Positions 1-6,624 of a stretch of DNA of 6,821 nucleotides are shown piece by piece. The stretch is taken from positions 1 through 6,821 of the forward strand of contig JAJPZL010000146.1 of NCBI GenBank assembly GCA_021204375.1, written 5' to 3'. The first letter of the stretch is position 1. Every line of letters starts with the position of its first letter. This DNA is from Bacteroides sp. GTDB taxonomy: Bacteria > Bacteroidota > Bacteroidia > Bacteroidales > Bacteroidaceae. Below the pieces are notes generated by a model. That model ran no database searches and was not told the origin of the DNA. It saw only the letters and a list, made by a program, of their open reading frames with translations. A program made the position numbers and the translations under genes.

Positions 1-83
1 ACTGTGGGAAGAGAAAGAAAGAAAATGTTAAATTTCCGGTATAGGAATTCGAATTGAGTTCCTGCCTCCCGAAACATACAGAC

Positions 84-91
84 TATTTTTG
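84..91 (+). promoter_or_regulatory. Bacteroidetes-type -7 box upstream of mnmG
   Basis: TATTTTTG matches the Bacteroidetes sigma-ABfr -7 consensus TAnnTTTG and sits 28 bases before the mnmG ATG, predicting a short leader. No good TTTG lies at the expected -33 spacing; TTCC at 59-62 is the nearest fit, so the call rests on one element. AT-rich sequence makes chance matches fairly common. Confidence 0.4.
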
Positions 92-119
92 TAACTTTGC
101 CTGTCAAATAAATAAATCC

Positions 120-1994
120 ATGGTATTTAAATATGATGTTGTTGTAATCGGAGCCGGTCATGCCGGTTGTGAAGCAGCAGTTGCGGCCGCTAACCTGGGA
201 TCAAAAACATGTCTTATCACAATGGATATGAATAAGGTAGGCCAGATGAGCTGTAACCCTGCCGTAGGGGGTATTGCCAAAGGACAGATTGTACGCGAAA
301 TTGATGCTTTGGGAGGACAAATGGGGATTGTTACCGATAAAACCTCTATTCAGTTCCGTATGCTCAACCGCTCCAAGGGTCCGGCCATGTGGAGTCCCCG
401 TGCACAATGCGACCGCAATAAATTTATATGGACCTGGAGAGAAATTCTTGAAAACACACCGAACCTGCATATCTGGCAGGATACCGTGAAAGAGATCCTG
501 GCAAAAGATAACCAGCTAGAAGGAGTGATCACCTATTTGGATGCCACCTTCCAGGCTAAATGTGTTGTACTTACTGCCGGTACTTTCCTGAATGGATTGA
601 TGCACGTAGGTAAAACCCAGATAGCGGGAGGAAGAATGGCCGAACCGGCCTCTTACCGGCTGACCGAATCCATTACCCGGCACGGTATTCGGCACGATCG
701 GATGAAGACCGGCACTCCTGTACGTATTGACGGAAGAAGCATCCATTACGATCTGATGGATGTACAACCCGGAGAAGAGACATACCAGAAGTTCTCTTTT
801 ATGGATAATATACAAAGAGAACTTAAACAACTCTCTTGCTGGACCTGTTTTACTAACGAAGAGGTACATGAAGTACTCCGTCAGGGCCTTCCGGAATCTC
901 CCCTTTACAACGGACAAATTCAAAGTATCGGTCCCCGTTACTGTCCCAGCATTGAAACTAAGATTGTTACTTTCCCGGATAAAGACAAGTATCAGTTATT
1001 TCTGGAACCCGAAGGAGAAACTACCCAGGAATTATACCTGAATGGCTTCTCTTCTTCCTTACCGATGGATATACAGATCCATGCACTTCGTAAAATTCCG
1101 GCTTTTAAAGATATGGTCATCTACCGCCCCGGTTATGCCATTGAATACGATTTCTTCGATCCTATCCAGCTAAAACATACGCTGGAATCGAAGATAATCG
1201 CCAATCTCTTCTTTGCCGGACAGGTAAACGGTACAACCGGTTATGAAGAGGCAGGTGGGCAGGGATTGATGGCCGGCATTAATGCCCATATCAATTGCCA
1301 CGGAGGCAATGCATTTACGCTGGGACGTGACGAAGCTTATATAGGTGTATTGATCGATGATCTGGTAACCAAAGGAGTAGACGAACCCTATCGTATGTTC
1401 ACTTCCCGGGCAGAATACCGCATCCTTTTGCGGCAGGACGATGCTGATATACGCCTGACAGAAAAATCCTACAAACTGGGATTGGCAAAAGAAGACCGGT
1501 ACCAACTCTATAAAGAGAAAAAAGAACAGATCGAAAGTATCATTCACTTTGCCCAAAACTTTTCCATAAAACCAGCGTTAATCAATGAAAGCCTGGAAAA
1601 GTTAGGAACTACTCCTTTAAGGCATGGATGTAAAATGATCGATCTGATCAATCGTCCCCAAATTACTTTAAAGAATTTAGGAGAGTTGGTTCCTGCCTTG
1701 AAAAAAGAGTTGGATAAAATTTCCTTCCAGCAGGAAGAGATCATTGAAGCAGCAGAAATACAGATAAAATACCAGGGCTACATCCAGCGGGAAAGAATGA
1801 TTGCCGAAAAGATGGAAAGGTTGGAAAATATTCGGATCAAAGGAAAATTCGATTATAATTCGCTTCAGTCGCTTTCTACAGAGGCCCGGCAAAAGCTTAT
1901 AAAGATCGATCCGGAAACCATTGCGCAGGCAAGCCGTATTCCAGGTATCTCCCCCAGTGATATTAATGTTCTGTTAGTGCTTTCGGGCCGTTAA
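120..1994 (+). CDS. mnmG: tRNA uridine-5-carboxymethylaminomethyl modification enzyme MnmG (GidA)
   Basis: FAD-dependent partner of MnmE. The complex modifies U34 of certain tRNAs in the cytoplasm (cmnm5U/nm5U), which supports accurate decoding of two-fold codon boxes. The N-terminal dinucleotide-binding motif GAGHAG lies at residues 11-16. SCNPAVGG follows with Cys45, and GPRYCPSIE carries Cys275; these match the conserved E. coli cysteines 47 and 277. FAGQVNGTTGYEEAGGQG (about 365-382) and EPYRMFTSRAEYRILLRQD (about 422-440) are family signatures, and a helical C-terminal domain for MnmE/tRNA contact ends the protein. The ATG at 120 gives 624 residues, the usual family length. The frame stays open upstream to a TTG at 54, but those 22 residues do not look like MnmG and contain a promoter-like -7 box. 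No lesion is visible. Family certain; start very likely. Confidence 0.97.
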   Translation: MVFKYDVVVIGAGHAGCEAAVAAANLGSKTCLITMDMNKVGQMSCNPAVGGIAKGQIVREIDALGGQMGIVTDKTSIQFRMLNRSKGPAMWSPRAQCDRNKFIWTWREILENTPNLHIWQDTVKEILAKDNQLEGVITYLDATFQAKCVVLTAGTFLNGLMHVGKTQIAGGRMAEPASYRLTESITRHGIRHDRMKTGTPVRIDGRSIHYDLMDVQPGEETYQKFSFMDNIQRELKQLSCWTCFTNEEVHEVLRQGLPESPLYNGQIQSIGPRYCPSIETKIVTFPDKDKYQLFLEPEGETTQELYLNGFSSSLPMDIQIHALRKIPAFKDMVIYRPGYAIEYDFFDPIQLKHTLESKIIANLFFAGQVNGTTGYEEAGGQGLMAGINAHINCHGGNAFTLGRDEAYIGVLIDDLVTKGVDEPYRMFTSRAEYRILLRQDDADIRLTEKSYKLGLAKEDRYQLYKEKKEQIESIIHFAQNFSIKPALINESLEKLGTTPLRHGCKMIDLINRPQITLKNLGELVPALKKELDKISFQQEEIIEAAEIQIKYQGYIQRERMIAEKMERLENIRIKGKFDYNSLQSLSTEARQKLIKIDPETIAQASRIPGISPSDINVLLVLSGR

Positions 1995-2001
1995 GAAAGA
2001 A

Positions 2002-2017
2002 AGTTCCACGTGAAACA
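2002..2017. promoter_or_regulatory. parS: parS centromere site (ParB binding)
   Basis: The 16 bases AGTTCCACGTGAAACA match the widely conserved parS consensus TGTTNCACGTGAAACA at every specified position except the first, including the central CACGTG at 2007-2012. It lies 8 bases past the mnmG stop and 34 bases before the apt start, so it is intergenic and not constrained by coding. ParB binds such sites, spreads along the DNA and, with ParA and SMC, organises and segregates the origin region. parS sites cluster near oriC in most bacteria, so this suggests an origin-proximal position. No parA or parB gene is in the window. Confidence 0.8.
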
Positions 2018-2050
2018 TTACTTTAAAAGAATTAGAATAAATTATTGAAA

Positions 2051-2575
2051 ATGAGCAAAGAAAACCTGATTAAAAACATCCGTAATATACCCGATTTCCC
2101 TATTCCGGGAGTACAATTCAAAGATGTTACCACACTTTTTAAAAACAGTGAGTGCCTGAAAGAGCTGGCAGATATCATGTACGAAATGTACAGGGATAAA
2201 AGGATCACCAAAGTGGTGGGAATTGAATCACGGGGATTTATTATGGGCCCGATCCTGGCCTTACGATTGAATGCAGGATTTATTCCTATCCGTAAATCAG
2301 GCAAACTTCCTGCAGAAACCATTGAAGAAAGTTATGCAAAAGAGTATGGAGTAGACACGATCCAGATACACAAGGATGCCATTGATGAAAAGGATGTAGT
2401 GTTACTTCATGATGATTTACTGGCCACCGGAGGAACGATGGAGGCTGCTTATAAATTAGTTAAAAAATTCAGCCCGAAAGATATCTCTGTGAACTTTATT
2501 ATCGAATTAAAAGGTCTGGGCGGAAGAGAGATCTTTGATAAAGAAGCAAAAGTAGAGGCAGTATTAGAACTTTAA
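2051..2575 (+). CDS. apt: adenine phosphoribosyltransferase
   Basis: Cytoplasmic purine salvage enzyme: adenine + PRPP gives AMP + PPi. The 174 residues fit the family (about 170-180). The type I phosphoribosyltransferase PRPP loop is VVLLHDDLLATGGT at residues 116-129, with its acidic pair D121-D122. GIESRGF (57-63) and RKSGKLP (81-87) are APRT-specific blocks around the active site, and FPIPGVQFKDVT (16-27) is the typical N-terminal motif. The frame opens at a TTG at 2045, but the ATG at 2051, giving MSKENL, is the natural start. No strong Shine-Dalgarno sequence precedes it; the leader is A/T-rich, normal for this phylum. It follows mnmG by 56 bases with parS between them, and uvrC starts 12 bases downstream. 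I see no separate promoter, so read-through from mnmG is plausible. Confidence 0.96.
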   Translation: MSKENLIKNIRNIPDFPIPGVQFKDVTTLFKNSECLKELADIMYEMYRDKRITKVVGIESRGFIMGPILALRLNAGFIPIRKSGKLPAETIEESYAKEYGVDTIQIHKDAIDEKDVVLLHDDLLATGGTMEAAYKLVKKFSPKDISVNFIIELKGLGGREIFDKEAKVEAVLEL

Positions 2576-2587
2576 ACAAAAAGAGCG

Positions 2588-4423
2588 ATGAATCCGGAAG
2601 AGTTAAAAACCACAGATTACTTAAAGGGGATTGTTTCTAATCTTCCGGATAAACCGGGTATTTATCAATACTTAGATAACGAAGGTCGTATTATCTACGT
2701 AGGAAAAGCGAAGAATCTTAAAAAAAGAGTCTCCTCCTATTTCACCAAAGATCACGGTGCAGGCAAAACCCGGGTATTGGTCAGCAAAATTGTGGATATC
2801 AAATATATTGTGATTAACTCCGAAGAGGATGCCTTATTATTGGAGAATAACCTGATCAAGATGCACCAGCCAAGGTATAACATAATGCTGAAGGATGATA
2901 AAACCTACCCTTCTATCTGTATTCGCAAAGAACCCTTTCCACGGGTCTATAAAACCCGGAATATTATCCGGGACGGCTCCCTCTATTATGGCCCTTACAG
3001 CAATGTACAGGCTATGTATGCCCTGCTTGGTCTTATTAAACAACTCTATCCTATACGTACCTGTGCCCTGAACCTTACCCGGGAAAATATAGAGGCCGGT
3101 AAATTCAATGTATGTTTAGAGTATCATATTAAAAATTGCAAAGGCCCCTGTATCGGAAGACAGACGGAAGAGGAGTATATGGAAAATATCTCCCACATAA
3201 AAGAGATATTAAAAGGAGATACGCAACAAATCAGTAAAATTCTGCTGAAACAGATACAGGAACTCTCTCAGAATATGCAATTCGAAGAGGCCCAATTGAT
3301 CAAGGAAAAGTACGATTTGATTGAAAATTACCGGGCCAAATCGGAAGTAGTAAATCCGCAGTTCCACAATATTGATGTCTTCTCCATTGCTGATGATGAG
3401 AACTCTGCTTTTATTAATTACCTCCACATTACTAACGGAGCCGTCAACCAGGCTTTTACTTTTGAGTATAAAAAACGCCTGAATGAAGCCCCGGAAGAAC
3501 TACTTACCTTAGGTATTGCAGAGATGCGGGAACGCTATAAAAGTAAATCCAAAGAGACCATTGTACCCTTTCCACTGGATATTGAGATGAATGGGGTAAC
3601 CTTTACCGTTCCCCAAAGAGGAGAAAAGAAAAAATTGCTGGATCTTTCCCTGCTCAACGTCAAACAGTACAAAGTCGACCGGTTAAAACAAGCAGAAAAG
3701 CTAAACCCTGAACAGAGAAGCGTACGCCTGATGAAAGAGATCCAAAAAGAACTGAGACTGGAAAAACTTCCCGTCAGGATCGAATGTTTCGATAACTCCA
3801 ACATTCAGGGAAGTGATGCGGTAGCGGCCTGCGTAGTATTTATCAAAACAAAGCCTTCTAAAAAAGATTACCGGAAATACACTATCAAGACCGTGACCGG
3901 AGCCGACGATTATGCCTCTATGAAAGAGGTGGTACGGAGAAAATATACCCGTGCTATTCAGGAAGAGGCTCCCCTGCCCGACCTCATCATTACAGACGGT
4001 GGAAAGGGACAAATGAAGGTGGTAAGAGAGGTGATCGAAGATGAATTAAAGCTCAGTATTCCTATCGCCGGATTGGCAAAGGACCGCAGGCACCGTACCT
4101 CCGAACTACTTTTCGGATTCCCGGCCAAAGTGATCGGGCTCAAACAGAATTCTCCTCTTTTCCGGCTGATGGAACAGATCCAGAACGAGGTACACCGTTT
4201 TGCCATTACCTTTCATAAAGATAAGCGGAGTAAACGGCAGATCGCTTCTGCCTTAGATACCATTAAGGGTATTGGGGAAAAGAGTAAAACAGCCCTGCTG
4301 AAAGAGTTTAAAAGTGTCAAACGGATCCGGGAAGCCTCTTTTGAAGAGATTGCGGCTGTAATAGGAAATGCTAAAGCTAAAATTGTAGTAGAGTCCCTGC
4401 GGGAGAACCGGGAGGAAAAATAA
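2588..4423 (+). CDS. uvrC: UvrABC excinuclease subunit C
   Basis: Dual-incision nuclease of nucleotide excision repair, recruited by UvrB at DNA lesions. Its 611 residues match the family (E. coli 610). The N-terminal GIY-YIG nuclease domain, for the 3' cut, spans about 18-95, with GIY at 24-26 and YVG at 37-39. A cysteine cluster follows (C159, C176, C184, C188). The UVR motif that binds UvrB lies around 213-248. The RNase H-like domain for the 5' cut holds D402 (in CFDNSN), D470 (in IITDGGKGQ) and H536 (in EVHRFAITFHKDKR). A C-terminal helix-hairpin-helix pair that binds DNA spans about 555-603 (TIKGIGEKSKTALL). The ATG follows a weak purine-rich stretch, AAAAAGAG, 12 bases past the apt stop, so cotranscription with apt is likely. 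uvrA and uvrB are not in the window. All catalytic residues are present. Confidence 0.97.
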   Translation: MNPEELKTTDYLKGIVSNLPDKPGIYQYLDNEGRIIYVGKAKNLKKRVSSYFTKDHGAGKTRVLVSKIVDIKYIVINSEEDALLLENNLIKMHQPRYNIMLKDDKTYPSICIRKEPFPRVYKTRNIIRDGSLYYGPYSNVQAMYALLGLIKQLYPIRTCALNLTRENIEAGKFNVCLEYHIKNCKGPCIGRQTEEEYMENISHIKEILKGDTQQISKILLKQIQELSQNMQFEEAQLIKEKYDLIENYRAKSEVVNPQFHNIDVFSIADDENSAFINYLHITNGAVNQAFTFEYKKRLNEAPEELLTLGIAEMRERYKSKSKETIVPFPLDIEMNGVTFTVPQRGEKKKLLDLSLLNVKQYKVDRLKQAEKLNPEQRSVRLMKEIQKELRLEKLPVRIECFDNSNIQGSDAVAACVVFIKTKPSKKDYRKYTIKTVTGADDYASMKEVVRRKYTRAIQEEAPLPDLIITDGGKGQMKVVREVIEDELKLSIPIAGLAKDRRHRTSELLFGFPAKVIGLKQNSPLFRLMEQIQNEVHRFAITFHKDKRSKRQIASALDTIKGIGEKSKTALLKEFKSVKRIREASFEEIAAVIGNAKAKIVVESLRENREEK

Positions 4424-4464
4424 ATTTCTCTTTTGCAATCTTACCGTTTCTAAAAAGAATCTTC

Positions 4465-4472
4465 TATATTTG
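4465..4472 (+). promoter_or_regulatory. Bacteroidetes-type -7 box for the dtd-mazG-deoC operon
   Basis: TATATTTG is an exact match to TAnnTTTG in the 67-base uvrC-dtd gap, 18 bases before the dtd ATG. The -33 position holds TTAC (4441-4444, 20 bases upstream), a half match to TTTG; TTTTG at 4431-4435 is too distant. The gap, larger than its neighbours, plus this box suggests a new transcription start for the downstream three genes, with a leader of roughly 12 bases. Confidence 0.5.
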
Positions 4473-4490
4473 TAATTATATTTCAAAGCC

Positions 4491-4943
4491 ATGAGAGTAG
4501 TTATACAGCGTGTAAGCCATGCATCCGTTACCATAAACGGAACTTGTAAATCGGCTATTGAGCAAGGACTACTGGTCCTTTTGGGAATTGAGCAGGCAGA
4601 TACGGAAGAGGATATCCAGTGGTTGTGTAAGAAAATAGCCGGATTAAGAATTTTCGACGATTTGCGGGGTGTTATGAACTTATCCATCAAGGATGTAGAG
4701 GGTAATATTCTGGTAATCAGTCAGTTTACATTGCATGCCTCTACCAAAAAAGGGAACCGACCCTCCTATATAAAGGCAGCACTCCCTACCCTTGCCATTC
4801 CACTCTATAAGCAATTCTGCACTCAGTTAAGTCAGGAGCTGGGAAAAGAGGTAGGAACCGGAGAATTCGGGGCCGATATGAAAGTAGAATTACTGAACGA
4901 CGGACCGGTTACGATATGTATAGACTCTAAAAACCGTGAATAA
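4491..4943 (+). CDS. dtd: D-aminoacyl-tRNA deacylase
   Basis: Proofreading enzyme that hydrolyses the ester bond of D-aminoacyl-tRNAs (D-Tyr and others, also Gly-tRNA-Ala), keeping D-amino acids out of proteins and recycling tRNA. Its 150 residues are the standard DTD length. The N-terminal MRVVIQRV beta strand is typical. The SQFT motif (77-80) and the cross-subunit Gly-cisPro motif in NDGPVT (136-141) form the active site of the homodimer. GNRPSY (88-93) corresponds to the usual G-R-RPSF block. The ATG at 4491 is the only sensible start. Its stop shares one base with the next start (TAATG), implying translational coupling with the MazG-type gene. Confidence 0.96.
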   Translation: MRVVIQRVSHASVTINGTCKSAIEQGLLVLLGIEQADTEEDIQWLCKKIAGLRIFDDLRGVMNLSIKDVEGNILVISQFTLHASTKKGNRPSYIKAALPTLAIPLYKQFCTQLSQELGKEVGTGEFGADMKVELLNDGPVTICIDSKNRE

Positions 4944-5278
4944 TGACATTAAAAGAGTTACAAAACCAGGTTGACAACTGGATTAACGAATATGGTGTCC
5001 GCTACTTCAGTGAACTCACCAATATGGCGGTTCTTACCGAAGAGGTAGGAGAACTGGCTCGTATTATGGCGCGAAAGTACGGAGATCAATCTTTTAAGAA
5101 AGATGAAAAGGAAGATCTAGGCGATGAAATTGCCGATGTTCTCTGGGTACTGACCTGTATTGCCAACCAGACCGGAGTAGACCTGACAGAAGCATTGGAG
5201 CGCAATATGCGCAAAAAAACCGAGAGAGATAATAAGAGACATATAAACAATCCTAAACTTACTGAGAATGGGAAATAA
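4943..5278 (+). CDS. MazG-like nucleotide pyrophosphohydrolase (single domain)
   Basis: All-alpha NTP pyrophosphohydrolase of the MazG/dUTPase superfamily. Members hydrolyse (d)NTPs to the monophosphate and PPi, often to clear non-canonical or excess nucleotides. The Mg-binding signature is E34-x-x-E37 (in LTEEVGELAR) followed by E62-x-x-D65 (in LGDEIADVLW), with the expected helical spacer. At 111 residues it is a one-domain form, unlike the 263-residue two-domain E. coli MazG, so substrate range cannot be carried over from that enzyme. The charged tail after about residue 90 is probably disordered. It overlaps dtd by one base and deoC by 11, so the three genes are surely one operon. No MazE/MazF toxin-antitoxin pair is present, so a stringent-response role like that proposed in E. 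coli is not supported. The exact substrate is unknown. Confidence 0.92.
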   Translation: MTLKELQNQVDNWINEYGVRYFSELTNMAVLTEEVGELARIMARKYGDQSFKKDEKEDLGDEIADVLWVLTCIANQTGVDLTEALERNMRKKTERDNKRHINNPKLTENGK

Positions 5279-6170
5279 TGAAGCGGAAAAAACAAAGTAT
5301 GAGATCGCCCTGGAGAAACACAATACAGCGACCAGCGATAAAGAGGTGAAAGAAAAAGTTGCTCAGTTAATTGAAACCAAAGTAGTAGAAAATAATACCC
5401 CGGAAGTTAAAAAATTACTGTTCAACTGTATTGATCTTACTACGCTTAACTCTACCGACAGCGTAGAGAGTGTCATTGCATTCACAGAGAAGGTGAATCA
5501 GTTTGAAGCGGAATTTCCGGATCTGAAAAATGTGGCAGCGATCTGTGTATATCCTAATTTTGCCAAAACAGTGTACGATACCCTGGAGGTGGAGAATGTG
5601 AACATTGCGTGTGTTTCTGCAGGATTTCCCTCTTCACAAACCTTTATTGAGATTAAAGTAGCAGAAACAAACCTGGCTATCCTGGATGGTGCCGACGAAA
5701 TAGACATCGTGATCTCCATAGGAACCTTCCTTAGCGGAGATTATGAGACCCTGTGTGAAGAGATACAGGAGATAAAAGCGGTCTGCAAGGAGAAACACCT
5801 GAAAGTGATCCTGGAAACCGGTGCGCTGGAAACAGCAGCCAATATTAAGAAAGCCTCTATCCTCTCCATCTATTCGGGAGCAGATTTCATTAAAACCTCT
5901 ACCGGTAAAATGCAATCTGCCGCTACACCCGAGGCAGCCTGGGTAATGTGCCAAACCATCAAAGAATATTACGATGAAACGGGCATAAAAATAGGGTTTA
6001 AACCTGCCGGAGGCATCAATACGGTACAGGATGCATTGGTATATTATACCATTGTAAAAGAGATTCTCGGAGAAGAGTGGCTTCATAATGAATTATTCCG
6101 GTTGGGAACCAGCCGGCTGGCTAACCTGCTTCTTTCCGATATTAAGGGAGAAGAGCTGAAATTTTTCTGA
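5268..6170 (+). CDS. deoC: deoxyribose-phosphate aldolase
   Basis: Class I aldolase that cleaves 2-deoxy-D-ribose 5-phosphate to acetaldehyde and glyceraldehyde 3-phosphate, linking deoxynucleoside catabolism to glycolysis. The Schiff-base lysine is K209 in DFIKTSTGK (206-214). K245 in GFKPAGGI (243-250) and D146 in GADEIDIVIS (141-150) complete the catalytic set, equivalent to E. coli K167, K201 and D102. At 300 residues it is longer than the E. coli (259) and Bacillus (about 223) enzymes; the extra length is an N-terminal helical extension of about 45 residues, usual in Bacteroidales as I recall them. The ATG at 5268 lies inside the end of the MazG-type gene. The ATG at 5278, in TAATG, is out of frame, and no later in-frame Met precedes the conserved core. 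It is the last recognisable gene of the operon. Confidence 0.96.
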   Translation: MGNNEAEKTKYEIALEKHNTATSDKEVKEKVAQLIETKVVENNTPEVKKLLFNCIDLTTLNSTDSVESVIAFTEKVNQFEAEFPDLKNVAAICVYPNFAKTVYDTLEVENVNIACVSAGFPSSQTFIEIKVAETNLAILDGADEIDIVISIGTFLSGDYETLCEEIQEIKAVCKEKHLKVILETGALETAANIKKASILSIYSGADFIKTSTGKMQSAATPEAAWVMCQTIKEYYDETGIKIGFKPAGGINTVQDALVYYTIVKEILGEEWLHNELFRLGTSRLANLLLSDIKGEELKFF

Positions 6171-6178
6171 TACAAGAG

Positions 6179-6301
6179 ATGAATAAAAGAGAAACAGGGA
6201 TGAACAAAAAACAGGAAAGCCAGGTACAGAAAGTAAGTAGTAGCCTGGAGCGGGAAAAGCGTGTAACCCTTTCTAAAATCGGGTGTAACCCTCTTTTTTA
6301 A
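6179..6301 (+). CDS. possible small ORF of 40 codons, doubtful
   Basis: An ATG 8 bases after the deoC stop, preceded by CAAGAG, opens a 40-codon frame ending with TAA at 6299. The product is very basic and polar (MNKRETGMNKKQ at the start, SLEREKRVTLSK in the middle), with no signal peptide, membrane segment or known motif. A second in-frame ATG is at 6200. Its last third runs through two of the 22-bp repeat units, and 22 is not a multiple of three, which argues against coding selection there. It could be a small protein translated with the operon or simply a chance open frame. Confidence 0.15.
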   Translation: MNKRETGMNKKQESQVQKVSSSLEREKRVTLSKIGCNPLF

Positions 6302-6326
6302 CGGATGCAACCATCTTTCTGAAAAT
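6258..6326 (+). repeat. three 22-bp tandem units, cluster 1
   Basis: Three units start exactly 22 bases apart at 6261, 6283 and 6305. GTGTAACCCT is identical in the first two and degenerates to ATGCAACCAT in the third. The first pair matches at about 16 of 22 positions and the second pair at about 14. Units 2 and 3 are preceded by CGG, giving heads CGGGTG (6280) and CGGATG (6302), shared with the cluster at 6411-6500. The period equals two helical turns, as expected of protein-binding iterons, but no binding protein can be named. Confidence 0.7.
6281..6299 (+). terminator. possible weak intrinsic terminator after deoC
   Basis: GGGT-GTA-ACCC forms a 4-bp stem with a triloop, followed by TCTTTTTT. 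The T-tract is good but the stem is short. It lies 110 bases past the deoC stop and coincides with the second 22-bp unit, so the resemblance may come from the repeat. Confidence 0.3.
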
Positions 6327-6403
6327 TAGTTTATTTTCAAAAAAACTTAGTGAATCGTTGGGCACTAATAAACTAATTTTTTTCTACGATCCACTAAGTT
6401 TTT
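6322..6403. repeat. interleaved inverted repeats A-B-A'-B'
   Basis: Arm A (6322-6335, AAAATTAGTTTATT) is perfectly complementary to A' (6367-6380). Arm B (6341-6360, beginning AAAAACTTAGTG) matches B' (6384-6403) at 18 of 20 positions. The arms alternate, so pairing A with A' encloses B, and pairing B with B' encloses A'. A third, local option is TTAGTG (6347-6352) with CACTAA (6363-6368). The 5-, 6- and 3-base linkers look too short for both full stems to form together as a pseudoknot, so the pairings are probably alternatives. Confidence 0.75.
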
Positions 6404-6410
6404 ACTGCAA

Positions 6411-6500
6411 GACGGATGGAAAAAAATCACCGGCGGGTAACTGTCCATCCACTGGCGGGTGGTTTTCATTTACCGGCGGATGAAAAAAATCCATTCGCCG
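6411..6500 (+). repeat. 21-22-bp tandem units headed CGGRTG, cluster 2
   Basis: Heads CGGATG (6413), CGGGTA (6434), CGGGTG (6456) and CGGATG (6477) are spaced 21, 22 and 21 bases. Three copies carry the longer core ACYGGCGGRT at 6429, 6451 and 6472. The first and last units share the body GATGRAAAAAAATC, and an inverted, diverged copy ends the array (CATTCGCCG, 6492-6500). GGATGG (6414-6419) and CCATCC (6445-6450) are also perfectly complementary, so several hairpins compete. Confidence 0.7.
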
Positions 6501-6509
6501 TCTGTTTTT
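6474..6509 (+). terminator. possible intrinsic terminator
   Basis: CGGCGGATG (6474-6482) pairs with CATTCGCCG (6492-6500) over 9 bp including one G-U, around a 9-base A-rich loop. TCTGTTTTT follows. It is about 300 bases beyond deoC, so it would be a back-up stop at best, and it is built from the repeat units. Confidence 0.35.
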
Positions 6510-6519
6510 ACCATACCAA

Positions 6520-6624
6520 GGTGGGAGATATGGGAGATGGTTGGAGATGTTTTTTTGTATCTTCCACCGAGTTAACATATTGATTTACAAACCAAAAACT
6601 ACTCCCGGTGGGAGAATGGGAGAT
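6520..6624. repeat. GGTGGGAGAT repeat family with one inverted copy
   Basis: TGGGAGAT occurs at 6522 and 6531, TGGAGAT at 6542, and GGTGGGAGA-ATGGGAGAT again at 6607-6624. An inverted copy, TATCTTCCACC (6558-6568), pairs with GGTGGGAGATA (6520-6530) over 11 bp with one G-U. The + strand has no C between 6518 and 6560. Runs of GG/GGG could support a two-tetrad G-quadruplex, but that is only a possibility. Confidence 0.65.

Noticed and set aside
44..62. Imperfect 7-bp hairpin GGAATTC/GAGTTCC as a terminator of an upstream gene
   Set aside because: The stem is A/T-rich with a G-U pair and no T-tract follows; no upstream coding end can be recognised in the first 53 bases.
4412..4435. Terminator straddling the uvrC stop codon
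   Set aside because: The possible GAGGAAA/TTTCTC stem is weak and bulged, and the following TTTT is short; read-through into dtd cannot be excluded.
6083..6310. Minus-strand 75-codon ORF overlapping the deoC end
   Set aside because: It is hydrophobic, low-complexity sequence antisense to deoC and to the 22-bp repeats, with no recognisable family.
6258..6500. CRISPR array
   Set aside because: The repeats are contiguous, short and diverged with no unique spacers of uniform length, and no cas genes are present.
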